Source: Iamia sp035765045
GTDB taxonomy: Bacteria > Actinomycetota > Acidimicrobiia > Acidimicrobiales > Iamiaceae
NCBI GenBank assembly: GCA_035765045.1
Contig: DASTYI010000024.1
Location: forward strand, 1 to 21,997
Direction: 5' to 3'
Length of the DNA stretch: 21,997 nt
Made by a program: the position numbers and the translations under genes. The notes under the pieces were generated by a model. It ran no database searches. It saw only the letters and a program-made list of their open reading frames with translations, and was not told the origin of the DNA. Within the stretch, counting starts at the first letter, position 1. Each line of letters opens with the position of its first letter. This document shows positions 8,351 to 15,371 of the stretch, piece by piece.

Positions 8351-9931
8351 TCAGGGGGTGAGGCAGTCGTGGAGCGACCGGGCGTTGGCCCGCATCATCT
8401 CGACGTAGGTGGTGACGTGGCGGTCGAAGGTGTCGCCGTAGATCGGGCAGACCTCGATCCCCTCGTCGGCCGCCACCTCACGCAGGGTCGAGGCCCGGGC
8501 GGCGAGGTTGGGCTCGAGGAAGACGGCGGGGACGTCGAGGTCGCGGATCGTCCGCTGGAGGCGCCGGCGATCGGCCAGCGACGGCTCGGCCGACGGGTTG
8601 GGCGTGACGAAGCCGGAGATGGCGACGTCGTAGGCGTGGCCGAGGTAGGCGAAGGCGTCGTGCGTGGTGACCAGGTGCCGGGACGCCTCGGGGATGGCGG
8701 CGATCGTGTCCCGGACCTCGTGGTCGAGGGCCTCGAGCTCGTCGATGTAGGCGGCCGCGTTGCGGTGGTAGTCCCGCGCCCCGGCCGGGTCGACCCCGAC
8801 GAGGGTGTCGCGGATCAGCTCGACGTAGCTGATGGCGTTGCCCACGTCCTGCCACAGGTGGGGGTCGATCTCGCCGTGGACGTGCTTGCCCAGCACCGCC
8901 TGCGGCAGCTGGTACACCGGGTCGCCGGCATCGCCGAGGAAGCGGAAGGTGGGGTCGCCGGGCACCTCGGCCAGGGCCCGGGTCGGCACCTCGATCACCG
9001 TCGTGGCCGGGTCGTAGGTCCGCTGCGTGGCCTCCCCCCCGCCCTCGGGATCGGCGTACAGCTGGATCGCACCGCGGTCGAGGTCGACGGCGATGTCGGC
9101 GTGGCCCTCGGCCAGCACGTGCGCGACGTCCATCCCCGGCACGGTCCGCGGGTTCACCCCGACGGCGAAGGTCACCGTCCCGGTGGCGATCGGGACCGGC
9201 CGCTCGCCCCGGGCCACGGCCAGCCGGGCGTCGAGGTCGAGGGTGTGGATCCCGGGCTCGGTGAACACCCAGCTCATGTGGGTGTGGGCGTCGGGCGGGA
9301 GCACGGCGGTGTCCTCGGCGTAGCCGTCGGAGGCGTCGAAGCCGTCAGCCGAGCGCACGTAGACCTCCGGGTTCCCGAACGACTCGGTCAGGAAGGCCGT
9401 CATGTCCCCCGGCCCGTCGAACCCGGTCGCCGCCAGCCGCACCTCCGAGGACCGGTCGGCGCCCAGGGCCTCACCGGTGCCGCGGACCCGCATCCCCAGC
9501 CAGACGGTGTCGAGCGAGACGTCCTCGACCAGCGGGATGATCTCCGCCGCGTACTTGATCGCCCCCTCCGCCACCTCGACGTTCGGCACCCCCTCCGGGA
9601 GGTTGGCGTCGAGGGCCCGGATGATGGCGTGCTCCTCCAGGAAGGCGTAGTTGCTGAAGGCGACGTCGGCGTAGACCACGTTGCGCACCGCCCGCAGCGA
9701 CGGCTCGTAGGAGTGCGGATCACCCCCGTCGGGCACCAGCGACGACACCACCACCCGATCCCCGCCCACGTTCTCGACCAGGTCCCGCAGGATCCCCGTC
9801 GTCGTCACCACCTGCACCCGGTCGTCCGCCGCGCTGAGGGTCGGCGGGGGCGCGCACCCGACGAGCGCGCCGAGCACGACCACCAGCGCGGACGCCAGCC
9901 ACGCACCTCGTCGGGACACCACCATCGTCAT
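8351..9931 (-). CDS. ZnuA-like metal-binding lipoprotein with inserted, permuted surface-repeat domain
   Basis: This 526-residue protein is the substrate-binding subunit (anchored-repeat type, cluster A-I). A lipobox LVGC places lipidated Cys at 26. Metal ligands by family position are His73 (DPHSYEP), His358 (DPHLW), His424 (TTHDAF) and Asp500 (GDTFD). The spacings 358-424 and 424-500 match PsaA/TroA, whereas 73-358 is about 210 residues too long. The extra part (about 139-347) holds the anchored repeat in swapped order: the second half first (VWLG, FDGPG, HTHMSWVF, 141-258), then the first half (EGHADIAVDL, FLGDAGDPVYQLPQ, 271-344). His rather than Glu at 424 favours zinc. The start is uncertain: ATG at 9931 and 9925 and an in-frame ATG at 9949 are possible, none with a clear ribosome site. 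It heads the locus, diverging from the molybdoenzyme gene. Confidence 0.92.
   Translation of the reverse strand: MTMVVSRRGAWLASALVVVLGALVGCAPPPTLSAADDRVQVVTTTGILRDLVENVGGDRVVVSSLVPDGGDPHSYEPSLRAVRNVVYADVAFSNYAFLEEHAIIRALDANLPEGVPNVEVAEGAIKYAAEIIPLVEDVSLDTVWLGMRVRGTGEALGADRSSEVRLAATGFDGPGDMTAFLTESFGNPEVYVRSADGFDASDGYAEDTAVLPPDAHTHMSWVFTEPGIHTLDLDARLAVARGERPVPIATGTVTFAVGVNPRTVPGMDVAHVLAEGHADIAVDLDRGAIQLYADPEGGGEATQRTYDPATTVIEVPTRALAEVPGDPTFRFLGDAGDPVYQLPQAVLGKHVHGEIDPHLWQDVGNAISYVELIRDTLVGVDPAGARDYHRNAAAYIDELEALDHEVRDTIAAIPEASRHLVTTHDAFAYLGHAYDVAISGFVTPNPSAEPSLADRRRLQRTIRDLDVPAVFLEPNLAARASTLREVAADEGIEVCPIYGDTFDRHVTTYVEMMRANARSLHDCLTP
8891..9517 (-). other. Circularly permuted anchored-repeat domain inserted in the lipoprotein
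   Basis: Codons 139-347 are extra compared with ordinary ZnuA/PsaA proteins. Segment 9158-9511 matches the C-terminal half of the repeat in the three neighbouring surface proteins, and segment 8900-9121 matches the N-terminal half. They are joined by a linker of about 12 residues (NPRTVPGMDVA). The break falls between the PQ(TQQ) and W(L/P)GW elements, which are contiguous in all other copies. The insert sits just before HVHGEIDPHLW, where ZnuA proteins have their His-rich loop. Confidence 0.75.
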
Positions 9932-9933
9932 AG

Positions 9934-9948
9934 TGAGAACGAGACCCA
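9934..9948. promoter_or_regulatory. Weak candidate Zur/Fur-like site upstream of the lipoprotein gene
   Basis: TGAGAACGAGACCCA matches the 7-1-7 Fur-family consensus at 8 of 14 positions. Its left arm, TGAGAAC, resembles the TGAGAAT arm of the site at 5724-5738, but the right arm is degenerate. A TGTAAT hexamer on the minus strand (9953-9948) could be a -10 element. The site lies just before the ATG at 9931; if translation began at 9949 it would be inside the coding sequence. Confidence 0.25.
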
Positions 9949-10059
9949 TTACACGCGCGACCCCGCCGCCCCGGTCCACTCGGTTTCTCGCCCCGCCCGC
10001 CGGGGGAGGCGACGACCCGGGGACACCGCAGCGGGCGCGCACGACGACGAGGAGGTCGC
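9949..10059. other. Divergent intergenic spacer
   Basis: This spacer separates the metal locus from the molybdoenzyme operon. Apart from the possible -10 hexamer (9948-9953) and the GGAGG ribosome site at 10051-10055 I see no convincing element; the middle is a plain run of C and G. Confidence 0.5.
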
Positions 10060-12498
10060 ATGACGGATCGGATCGCCGAACCGTGGGGCGCCCGCACGCC
10101 CTACGACCCGTCCACGCCCTGGCCCGTCCGGGTCGACCAGCACCTCGCCCCCGGGGTGGCGGAGGGGGATGTCGACCGGTGGGTGCAGTCGGCGTCGATC
10201 CTCCACTCCAACGGCGACGCCATGGACATCGCCGTGAGGGACGGGCGCATCGTCGGTGTCCGGGGCCGGGCCGTCGACCGGGTCAACCGCGGCCGTCTCG
10301 ACCCCAAGGACCTGTACGGCTGGCAGGCGAACCTGTCCCCCGACCGGCTGACACGGCCGCTGGTGCGGGAGGGCGGCCGGCTGGTCGAGACCGACTGGGA
10401 CACGGCGATGGGCCGCATCGTCGACCGCTCGAAGGAGCTGCTGGCGCGACCCGGCGGCTGGGGCCGGTTCGGCTTCTACACGTCGGGCCAGCTGCTGCTG
10501 GAGGAGTACTACACGCTCGGGGTCATCGGGAAGGCCGGCCTGGGCACGCCCCACATGGACGACAACACGCGCCTCTGCACGGCCACGGCGGCGGCCGCCC
10601 TCAAGGCCAGCTTCGGCACCGACGGCCAGCCCGGGTCGTACACCGACATCGACCACTGCGACGCCATCGCCCTGTGGGGCCACAACGTGGCCGAGACCCA
10701 GACGGTCCTCTGGATGCGGATGCTCGACCGCCGGGCCGGCACCGACCCGCCGGCGATGCTCGCCGTGGACCCGCGGGCCACGCCCGTCGCCCGGGAGGCC
10801 GACGTCCACCTCGCCATCCGCAACGGCACCAACCTCGCCCTCCTCAACGGCATCCTCCGCCAGGTCCTGCACCGCGGCTGGTGGGACGAGGGGTGGGTGC
10901 AGGAGCACACCATCGGGCTCGACGAGGTCCAGCAGACGGTCGAGGACTACGACCCGGCGACCGTCGCCGAGATCTGCGGGATCGAACCCCGCCAGGTCGA
11001 GCAGGCCGCCGAGCTCGTCGGCACCTGCGACCGCCTGCTCTCGACCGTGCTCCAGGGCTTCTACCAGTCGAACCAGGCGACGGCGGCGGCGGTCGCGGTC
11101 AACGACCTGCACCTGCTGCGGGGGATGATCGGCCGGCCCGGCGCCGGGATCTACCAGATGAACGGCCAGCCGACGGCGCAGAACACGCGCGAGACCGGGG
11201 CCGACGGGGACCTGCCCGGGCTGCGGAACTGGGACAACCCCGCCCACATCCGGGAGCTGGCCGACCTGTGGGACGTCGACGTGTCGACCATCCCGCACTG
11301 GGCCCCGCCGACCCACGCCATGCAGATCTTCCGGTACGCCGAGCAGGGGACGATCGACCTGCTCTGGATCAGCGCCACCAACCCGGCCGTCTCGATGCCC
11401 GACCTCGAGCGCACCACGCGGATCCTCCAGCGCGAGGACCTGATGGTCGTCGTCCAGGACCTCTTCATGACCGAGACGGCCGAGCTGGCCGACGTCGTGC
11501 TGCCGGCGGCGACGTGGGGCGAGAAGACCGGCACGTTCACCAACGTCGACCGGACGGTGCACATCACCGAGCAGGCGATGGACCCGCCGGGCGAGGCCCG
11601 GTCCGATCTCGACATCTTCCTCGACTACGCCCGCCGCATGGACCTCCGCAACCGCAGCGGCGGCCCGCTGATCGACTGGCACGACCCCGAATCGGCGTTC
11701 GAGGCGTGGAAGCGGTGCTCGGCCGGGCGGCCGTGCGACTACACCGGGATCACCTACGACGCCCTGCGGGGCGGCAGCGGCATCCAGTGGCCGTGCCCGG
11801 CCGACCGGCCCGAGGGCACCGAGCGGCTCTACACCGACGGGGTCTTCAACACCGACCCCGAGTACTGCGAGTCCTACGGCCACGACCTGCTCACCGGGGC
11901 GTCGCAGACCGAGGAGCAGTACCGGGCCCAGCAGCCCGGCGGCCGGGCCCTCCTCCACGCCGCGCCGTACGAGCCGTCGCCCGAGGTCCCCGACGACGAC
12001 CACCCGCTCCTGCTGACGACCGGCCGGACCGTGTACCAGTTCCACACGCGCACCAAGACGGGGCGGGCGCCGCAGCTCGCCGCCGCCGCCCCCGACGTCT
12101 GGGTCGAGCTGAGCGAGGCCGACGCCGCCGAGCGCGGGATCGCCGAGGGCGACGTCGTACGGGTCGACTCGGCCCGCGGCGCCGTCGAGGCGGCCGTGCG
12201 GATCTCCGGCATCCGGCCCGGCGTCGTGTTCGTGCCGTTCCACTACGGGCACTGGGACCTCGACGACCCGGACGGCGCGCCGCCCCGCGCCGCCAACGAG
12301 CTGACCATCACCGGCTGGGACCCGGTGTCGAAGCAGCCGATCTTCAAGGTCGCCGCCGTCAGCGTGACCAAGCTGGCCGACGGCGACGGGCCGTCCCCGG
12401 CCCCGACGGTCGGCGGCCCGGCGCCCGTCGGACCCGCCGAGGTGCCCGCCACCGTCGGCGGCCCCGCCGCCGAGTCCACCAGCACCGAGGAGGGCTGA
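10060..12498 (+). CDS. Mo-bisMGD oxidoreductase (nitrate reductase/formate dehydrogenase-like) without the N-terminal Fe-S site
   Basis: This 812-residue protein belongs to the DMSO-reductase superfamily. Recognisable parts are VRDGRIVGVRGRAVDRVNRGRLDPKDLYGWQAN (about 59-91, given here only as a landmark), a probable Mo-ligand Cys173 in RLCTATAA, the pterin-binding stretch around NGQPTAQNTRETG, LPAATWGEKTGTFTN, and a C-terminal molybdopterin-dinucleotide domain. No cysteine occurs before residue 173, so the usual CxxCxxxC [4Fe-4S] site is absent; in its place stands WVQSASILHSNGDAM. Electrons would need another route. The last 40 residues are a Pro/Gly/Thr-rich tail with two TVGGPA copies. 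The start is ATG at 10060, with GGAGG at 10051. There is no twin-arginine signal, so it is probably cytoplasmic. It is followed at once by a coupled small gene and a membrane gene. The substrate is unknown; I remember similar proteins in other actinobacteria but no proven function. Confidence 0.88.
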   Translation: MTDRIAEPWGARTPYDPSTPWPVRVDQHLAPGVAEGDVDRWVQSASILHSNGDAMDIAVRDGRIVGVRGRAVDRVNRGRLDPKDLYGWQANLSPDRLTRPLVREGGRLVETDWDTAMGRIVDRSKELLARPGGWGRFGFYTSGQLLLEEYYTLGVIGKAGLGTPHMDDNTRLCTATAAAALKASFGTDGQPGSYTDIDHCDAIALWGHNVAETQTVLWMRMLDRRAGTDPPAMLAVDPRATPVAREADVHLAIRNGTNLALLNGILRQVLHRGWWDEGWVQEHTIGLDEVQQTVEDYDPATVAEICGIEPRQVEQAAELVGTCDRLLSTVLQGFYQSNQATAAAVAVNDLHLLRGMIGRPGAGIYQMNGQPTAQNTRETGADGDLPGLRNWDNPAHIRELADLWDVDVSTIPHWAPPTHAMQIFRYAEQGTIDLLWISATNPAVSMPDLERTTRILQREDLMVVVQDLFMTETAELADVVLPAATWGEKTGTFTNVDRTVHITEQAMDPPGEARSDLDIFLDYARRMDLRNRSGGPLIDWHDPESAFEAWKRCSAGRPCDYTGITYDALRGGSGIQWPCPADRPEGTERLYTDGVFNTDPEYCESYGHDLLTGASQTEEQYRAQQPGGRALLHAAPYEPSPEVPDDDHPLLLTTGRTVYQFHTRTKTGRAPQLAAAAPDVWVELSEADAAERGIAEGDVVRVDSARGAVEAAVRISGIRPGVVFVPFHYGHWDLDDPDGAPPRAANELTITGWDPVSKQPIFKVAAVSVTKLADGDGPSPAPTVGGPAPVGPAEVPATVGGPAAESTSTEEG

Positions 12499-12501
12499 AC
12501 C

Positions 12502-12957
12502 GTGCAGCTGGCCCACTACCTGGGACTCCTCCACCGGGCTCAGATCGACCTGGGGCGCGCCTTCCGCGAGATCGCCGAGGCCCACGGGGACGAGCCCGAC
12601 GTGGCGATCCAGTGCACCCGGCTGGCCGAGCAGTGCGCCGACCACGCCGACCGGCTCGAGCCCTTCGTCGACCGCTACGGCGAGGAGGCCGACGACGAGC
12701 CCGACCGGCTCCACTCCGAGCTGTTCCAGGGCACCCGGACCGGCCCGATCGCCCTGCTCCGCGACCTCCAGGACCTCTACCTGATGGCCGCCGAGTGCGA
12801 CATCAGCTGGACCCTCGTGGGCCAGGCCGCCCAGGGCGCCCGCGACGAGGAGCTGCTCGACGTCGTCCACGGCTGCGAGGGCGAGACCGCCATCCAGATG
12901 CAGTGGCTGAAGAGCCGGATGAAGCAGGCGGCGCCGCAGGCGCTGGTGGTCGCATGA
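12502..12957 (+). CDS. Small all-helical (ferritin-like?) protein of the molybdoenzyme operon
   Basis: This 151-residue protein has four likely amphipathic helices: about 1-25, 33-58, 73-102 and 111-140. It has no signal peptide and no membrane segment. Acidic, His and Cys residues are frequent (QCTRLAEQCADHADRLE, AAECDISW, HGCEGETAIQMQW), and the end reads KSRMKQAAPQALVV. The four-helix layout recalls ferritin-like or DUF892-type folds, but I cannot point to a clear di-iron ExxH pair set, so that is only a guess. The start is GTG at 12502, 3 bases after the molybdoenzyme stop, with GGAGG inside the end of that gene. Its stop overlaps the next start (ATGA). The strict coupling suggests an accessory or electron-transfer partner of the molybdoenzyme. 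Confidence 0.75.
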   Translation: MQLAHYLGLLHRAQIDLGRAFREIAEAHGDEPDVAIQCTRLAEQCADHADRLEPFVDRYGEEADDEPDRLHSELFQGTRTGPIALLRDLQDLYLMAAECDISWTLVGQAAQGARDEELLDVVHGCEGETAIQMQWLKSRMKQAAPQALVVA

Positions 12958-13646
12958 GCGCCGTCGAACCCGAGCCGTCCGACGTCGTCGCCCGCTCGAC
13001 CCGGCTGGTCCTGCGCCCCATCGGCAACCCGCTCCCGCTCGGGTTCCTCGCCCTCGCCGTCGGCACGACCGTCGTCAGCGGCCTCCAGCTCGGCTGGATC
13101 CCGCCCCCGCAGGGGTCGGACGTCGCCCTGATCGTCATCGCCTTCGTGGTGCCCCTCCAGCTGGTCGCGTCGGTGTTCGGCTTCCTCGGGCGCGACGTGG
13201 TCGCGGGCACCGGCATGGGGCTCCTCGCCGGCACGTGGCTGTCCATCGGCCTGGTCCAGCTGACCGCGGCCCCGGGCTCGACCAGCAAGGCGCTCGGCCT
13301 GCTCCTGCTGGTCGCCGGCACCACCCTGCTGGTCCCGGCGGCGACCGCCGCCTCGGCCAAGGTCGTCCCCGCCCTCGTGATCGCCACGTCCGCCGTCCGC
13401 TTCGCCCTCACCGGCATCCAGCAGCTGACGGCGAGCGACCTCTGGGAGGACGTCGCCGGGATCGTCGGCCTCGTCCTCGGGGGCCTCGCCCTCTACGCCG
13501 GGCTGGCGCTGGCGATCGAGGACGCCACGCGCCGCACCGTCCTCCCCGTCGGCCGCCGCGGCTTCGGTCGCTCCTCGCTCGACGGCAACCTCCCCGACCA
13601 GCTCGTCCGCCTCGAGGGCGAGGCCGGGATCCGCGAGCAGCTCTGA
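12954..13646 (+). CDS. Six-helix membrane protein, GPR1/FUN34/YaaH-like
   Basis: This 230-residue protein has six predicted membrane helices, at about 25-45, 58-79, 83-104, 110-132, 138-158 and 170-190. IGNPLPLGFLALAVGTTV near the start of helix 1 resembles the NPAPLG motif of the GPR1/FUN34/YaaH (SatP) family, known for acetate/succinate and ammonium movement. The family assignment is moderate because later motifs are weak. A soluble C-terminal tail of about 35 residues follows (RRTVLPVGRRGFGRSSLDGN). The start is ATG at 12954, overlapping the stop of the helical-protein gene; the open frame to the left (from 9933) is a shadow. It may carry a substrate or product of the molybdoenzyme (inference). 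Confidence 0.75.
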   Translation: MSAVEPEPSDVVARSTRLVLRPIGNPLPLGFLALAVGTTVVSGLQLGWIPPPQGSDVALIVIAFVVPLQLVASVFGFLGRDVVAGTGMGLLAGTWLSIGLVQLTAAPGSTSKALGLLLLVAGTTLLVPAATAASAKVVPALVIATSAVRFALTGIQQLTASDLWEDVAGIVGLVLGGLALYAGLALAIEDATRRTVLPVGRRGFGRSSLDGNLPDQLVRLEGEAGIREQL

Positions 13647-13652
13647 TGGGCG

Positions 13653-13677
13653 CGGCCACGACCCGAAGGGGTGGCCG
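13653..13677. terminator. Strong hairpin after the molybdoenzyme operon
   Basis: CGGCCAC (13653-13659), a 2-base bulge and CCC pair with GGG and GTGGCCG (13668-13677) around a GAA loop. It begins 7 bases after the stop of the YaaH-like gene and lies 19 bases beyond the arsC stop on the other strand, so it could end both transcripts. There is no T tract, as is common in high-GC actinobacteria. Confidence 0.6.
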
Positions 13678-13695
13678 GGACGAACTCGGGCCGGA

Positions 13696-14157
13696 TCAGC
13701 GACCCTGAGCGGGGTCCTCGCCCGCTGAGGGTCGCAGCTTCCCGGTGGTGTCGGCGGCGTCGAGGCTGGCGATGAGGGCTTCGACGCGGGTGCGGATCTC
13801 GTCGCGGATGGGGCGGACGGCGGCGAGGTCCTGTCCGGCGGGGTCGTCGAGGGGCCAGTCCTCGTAACGGGTGCCGGGGATGTAGGGGCAGGTGTCGCCG
13901 CAGCCCATGGGGACGACGACGTCGGCGGCTCGGAGGGTGTCGATGCTCCAGCGCTCGGGCTGCTGGTGGGCGATGTCGATGCCGACCTCGGCCATGGCGG
14001 CGACGGCGACGGGGTTGACCTCGGTGGCGGGTTCGCTGCCGCCGGACCATGCGGTGGCGCGGTCTCCGGCGAGGTGGGTGAACCAGCCGAGGGCCATCTG
14101 GGAGCGGCCGGCGTTGTGGATGCAGAGGAACACGACGTGGGGGCGGTCGTCGGTCAT
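13696..14157 (-). CDS. arsC: Arsenate reductase, low-molecular-weight phosphatase type (actinobacterial)
   Basis: This 153-residue enzyme reduces arsenate to arsenite. The P-loop CIHNAGRS (Cys12 to Arg18) is the CX5R active site of the LMW-phosphatase-fold ArsC family. MGCGDTCPYIPG followed by RYEDWPLDDPAGQ is typical of the mycothiol/thioredoxin-linked ArsC proteins of actinobacteria. The start is ATG at 14157, overlapping the aquaporin stop (ATGA); the frame extends upstream to 14457 only as a shadow. It is the last gene of arsI-aquaporin-arsC. The product, arsenite, could leave through the aquaporin encoded next to it. The 3' codons also form a long hairpin (13699-13735). Confidence 0.95.
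   Translation of the reverse strand: MTDDRPHVVFLCIHNAGRSQMALGWFTHLAGDRATAWSGGSEPATEVNPVAVAAMAEVGIDIAHQQPERWSIDTLRAADVVVPMGCGDTCPYIPGTRYEDWPLDDPAGQDLAAVRPIRDEIRTRVEALIASLDAADTTGKLRPSAGEDPAQGR
13699..13735. terminator. 15-bp inverted repeat at the 3' end of arsC
   Basis: GCGACCCTGAGCGGG (13699-13713) pairs with CCCGCTGAGGGTCGC (13721-13735) with a single mismatch and a 7-base loop. On the minus strand it lies just inside the arsC coding end, directly before its TGA. On the plus strand it is the second hairpin after the YaaH-like gene, so it may back up termination or prevent read-through into the antisense of the ars genes. Confidence 0.5.
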
Positions 14158-14882
14158 GGGGCTCCTGGTGACGGGTCGGGGTGGAGGAGGCGGACGAGGC
14201 CGGAGGCGATGAGGGCGCCGAGGACCTGCATGGCGACGAACATCGGGACCGAGGCCGGGGCGATGCCGGCGAAGGAGTCCGAGAGGGTGCGGGCGACGGT
14301 GACGGCGGGGTTGGCGAAGCTGGTGGAGGACGTGAACCAGTAGGCGCCGCCGATCCAGGCGCCGACGGCGAAGGGGACGGCGCCCGCTCGCCCGGTGCGC
14401 ACGCAGCCGTGGATGACGAGGAGGAGGCCGACGGTGGCCACGACCTCCGAGAGCCACAGCCCCCCGGAGGAGCGGGTGGTGGTCGCCAGCTCGAACACGG
14501 GCCGCTCGAACATGGCGTTCGCCGTGAGCGTGCCGGCGGAGGCTCCGAGGGCCTGGGCGGCGACGTAGAGGGCGGCGTCCCGGGTGCCGATCGTGCCGAG
14601 GAGCCGGTCGACGAGCGTGACCGCCGGGTTGAGGTGGGCTCCGGACACGGCGCCGAACATGAGGATCAGCCCGACCAGGGCGGCGGCCGTGGCGACGGCG
14701 TTCTCAAGGAGCTGGAGGCCGACGTCGTCGGGGGAGAGCCGGCTGGCCATGATCCCGGAGCCGACCACGGCGACGAGGAGGAAGGCGCTGCCGAGCGCTT
14801 CGGCGACGAGTCGGCGGGTCAGGTCCAGGCCGAGGGCGCCGGTGCCGGTCTCGGGCAGGACGTCGAGATCGCCGTCGGCCAC
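14154..14882 (-). CDS. Aquaporin-family channel of the arsenic locus
   Basis: This MIP-family channel has 242 residues and six membrane helices. Both half-helix motifs are intact: HLNPAVT (NPA at 85-87) and FANPAVT (191-193). The second NPA is followed by Val instead of the Arg of water-selective aquaporins; arginine comes only five residues after the motif (Arg198). This suggests a wider or altered filter, as expected for a channel passing uncharged As(OH)3, comparable to rhizobial AqpS. The start is set by context: GTG at 14882, 4 bases after the arsI stop, gives a normal family length; no clear ribosome site is visible, so coupling to arsI is likely. Its TGA overlaps the arsC start. Glyceroporin activity is the alternative. 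Confidence 0.88.
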   Translation of the reverse strand: MADGDLDVLPETGTGALGLDLTRRLVAEALGSAFLLVAVVGSGIMASRLSPDDVGLQLLENAVATAAALVGLILMFGAVSGAHLNPAVTLVDRLLGTIGTRDAALYVAAQALGASAGTLTANAMFERPVFELATTTRSSGGLWLSEVVATVGLLLVIHGCVRTGRAGAVPFAVGAWIGGAYWFTSSTSFANPAVTVARTLSDSFAGIAPASVPMFVAMQVLGALIASGLVRLLHPDPSPGAP

Positions 14883-14886
14883 GTCG

Positions 14887-15345
14887 TCAGCAGCAGGGCG
14901 AGGTGCCCGCGGCGACCGCATCGGAGATGGCGGCCGGCGCGCAGCAGGAGCCCTCGGCGCGCCCGGTGCTCGCCATCTGCTCGGCGTCGCCGGTCTTGAC
15001 GTAGACCTCCCAGGGGGCGCCGTCGGGGTCCTCGACCCAGGTCTCGGTCTTCTCGGCGTAGCAACACGTCGTGTCGTCGACACCGGTGGTGACGAGGCCT
15101 TCATCGGCGAGGCGGGCCTCGGTGGCGCGCACCTCGCCGCCGGTCTCGACCTCGACCCCGAGGTGGTTGAGGGTCGCCGGGTCGCCCTGGCCCTCGATCA
15201 GGACCAGCTTGAGCGGCGGGTCGGCGATGGCGAAGTTGGCGTAGCCGGGCCGGACCTTGGCCGGCTCGGCGGCGAAGAGGCGGGAGTAGAAGGCGACGGC
15301 CTCGTCGATGTTCGAGACGTTGAGGGCGAGCTGGACACGGGACAC
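14887..15345 (-). CDS. arsI: ArsI/CadI-type metalloenzyme (C-As lyase-like glyoxalase fold)
   Basis: This 152-residue vicinal-oxygen-chelate protein reads RVQLALNVSNIDEAVAFYSRLF at the N-terminus, as in the ArsI/CadI family. Likely Fe(II) ligands are Gln5, His61 and Glu113. The vicinal pair Cys94-Cys95 in TCCYA is the trivalent-arsenical site of C-As lyases, which cut methyl or aryl groups from arsenic using oxygen. The tail holds two more Cys pairs (GSCCAPA and a terminal CC), possibly a metal-binding extension. The start is GTG at 15345, with AGGAG about 7 bases upstream. It is the first gene of the minus-strand ars operon and diverges from arsR, with the operator between them. A cadmium-related role (CadI) cannot be excluded. 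Confidence 0.9.
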   Translation of the reverse strand: MSRVQLALNVSNIDEAVAFYSRLFAAEPAKVRPGYANFAIADPPLKLVLIEGQGDPATLNHLGVEVETGGEVRATEARLADEGLVTTGVDDTTCCYAEKTETWVEDPDGAPWEVYVKTGDAEQMASTGRAEGSCCAPAAISDAVAAGTSPCC

Positions 15346-15371
15346 GGCGACGCTCCTGGTAGATTGGCGGC

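Noticed and set aside
8891..9517. The lipoprotein insert as an assembly error or fusion of two genes
   Set aside because: The frame is continuous, the binding-protein sequence resumes with correct ligand spacing on both sides, and an insert of this domain is known for the family.
9983..10009. GTTT...GGGAGG as a stress-sigma promoter for the molybdoenzyme
   Set aside because: The -10 match is poor and the run of G and C makes a chance match likely.
9932..10042. Upstream start extending the lipoprotein to 10042
   Set aside because: The added residues are Arg/Gly/Pro-rich and would put a hydrophilic stretch before the signal peptide; the lipobox position fits a start near 9931-9949.
9949..12870. 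973-residue open frame opposite the molybdoenzyme gene
   Set aside because: It is antisense to an unmistakable Mo-bisMGD protein and its composition (Val/Gly/Asp/Arg-rich) is that of a shadow frame.
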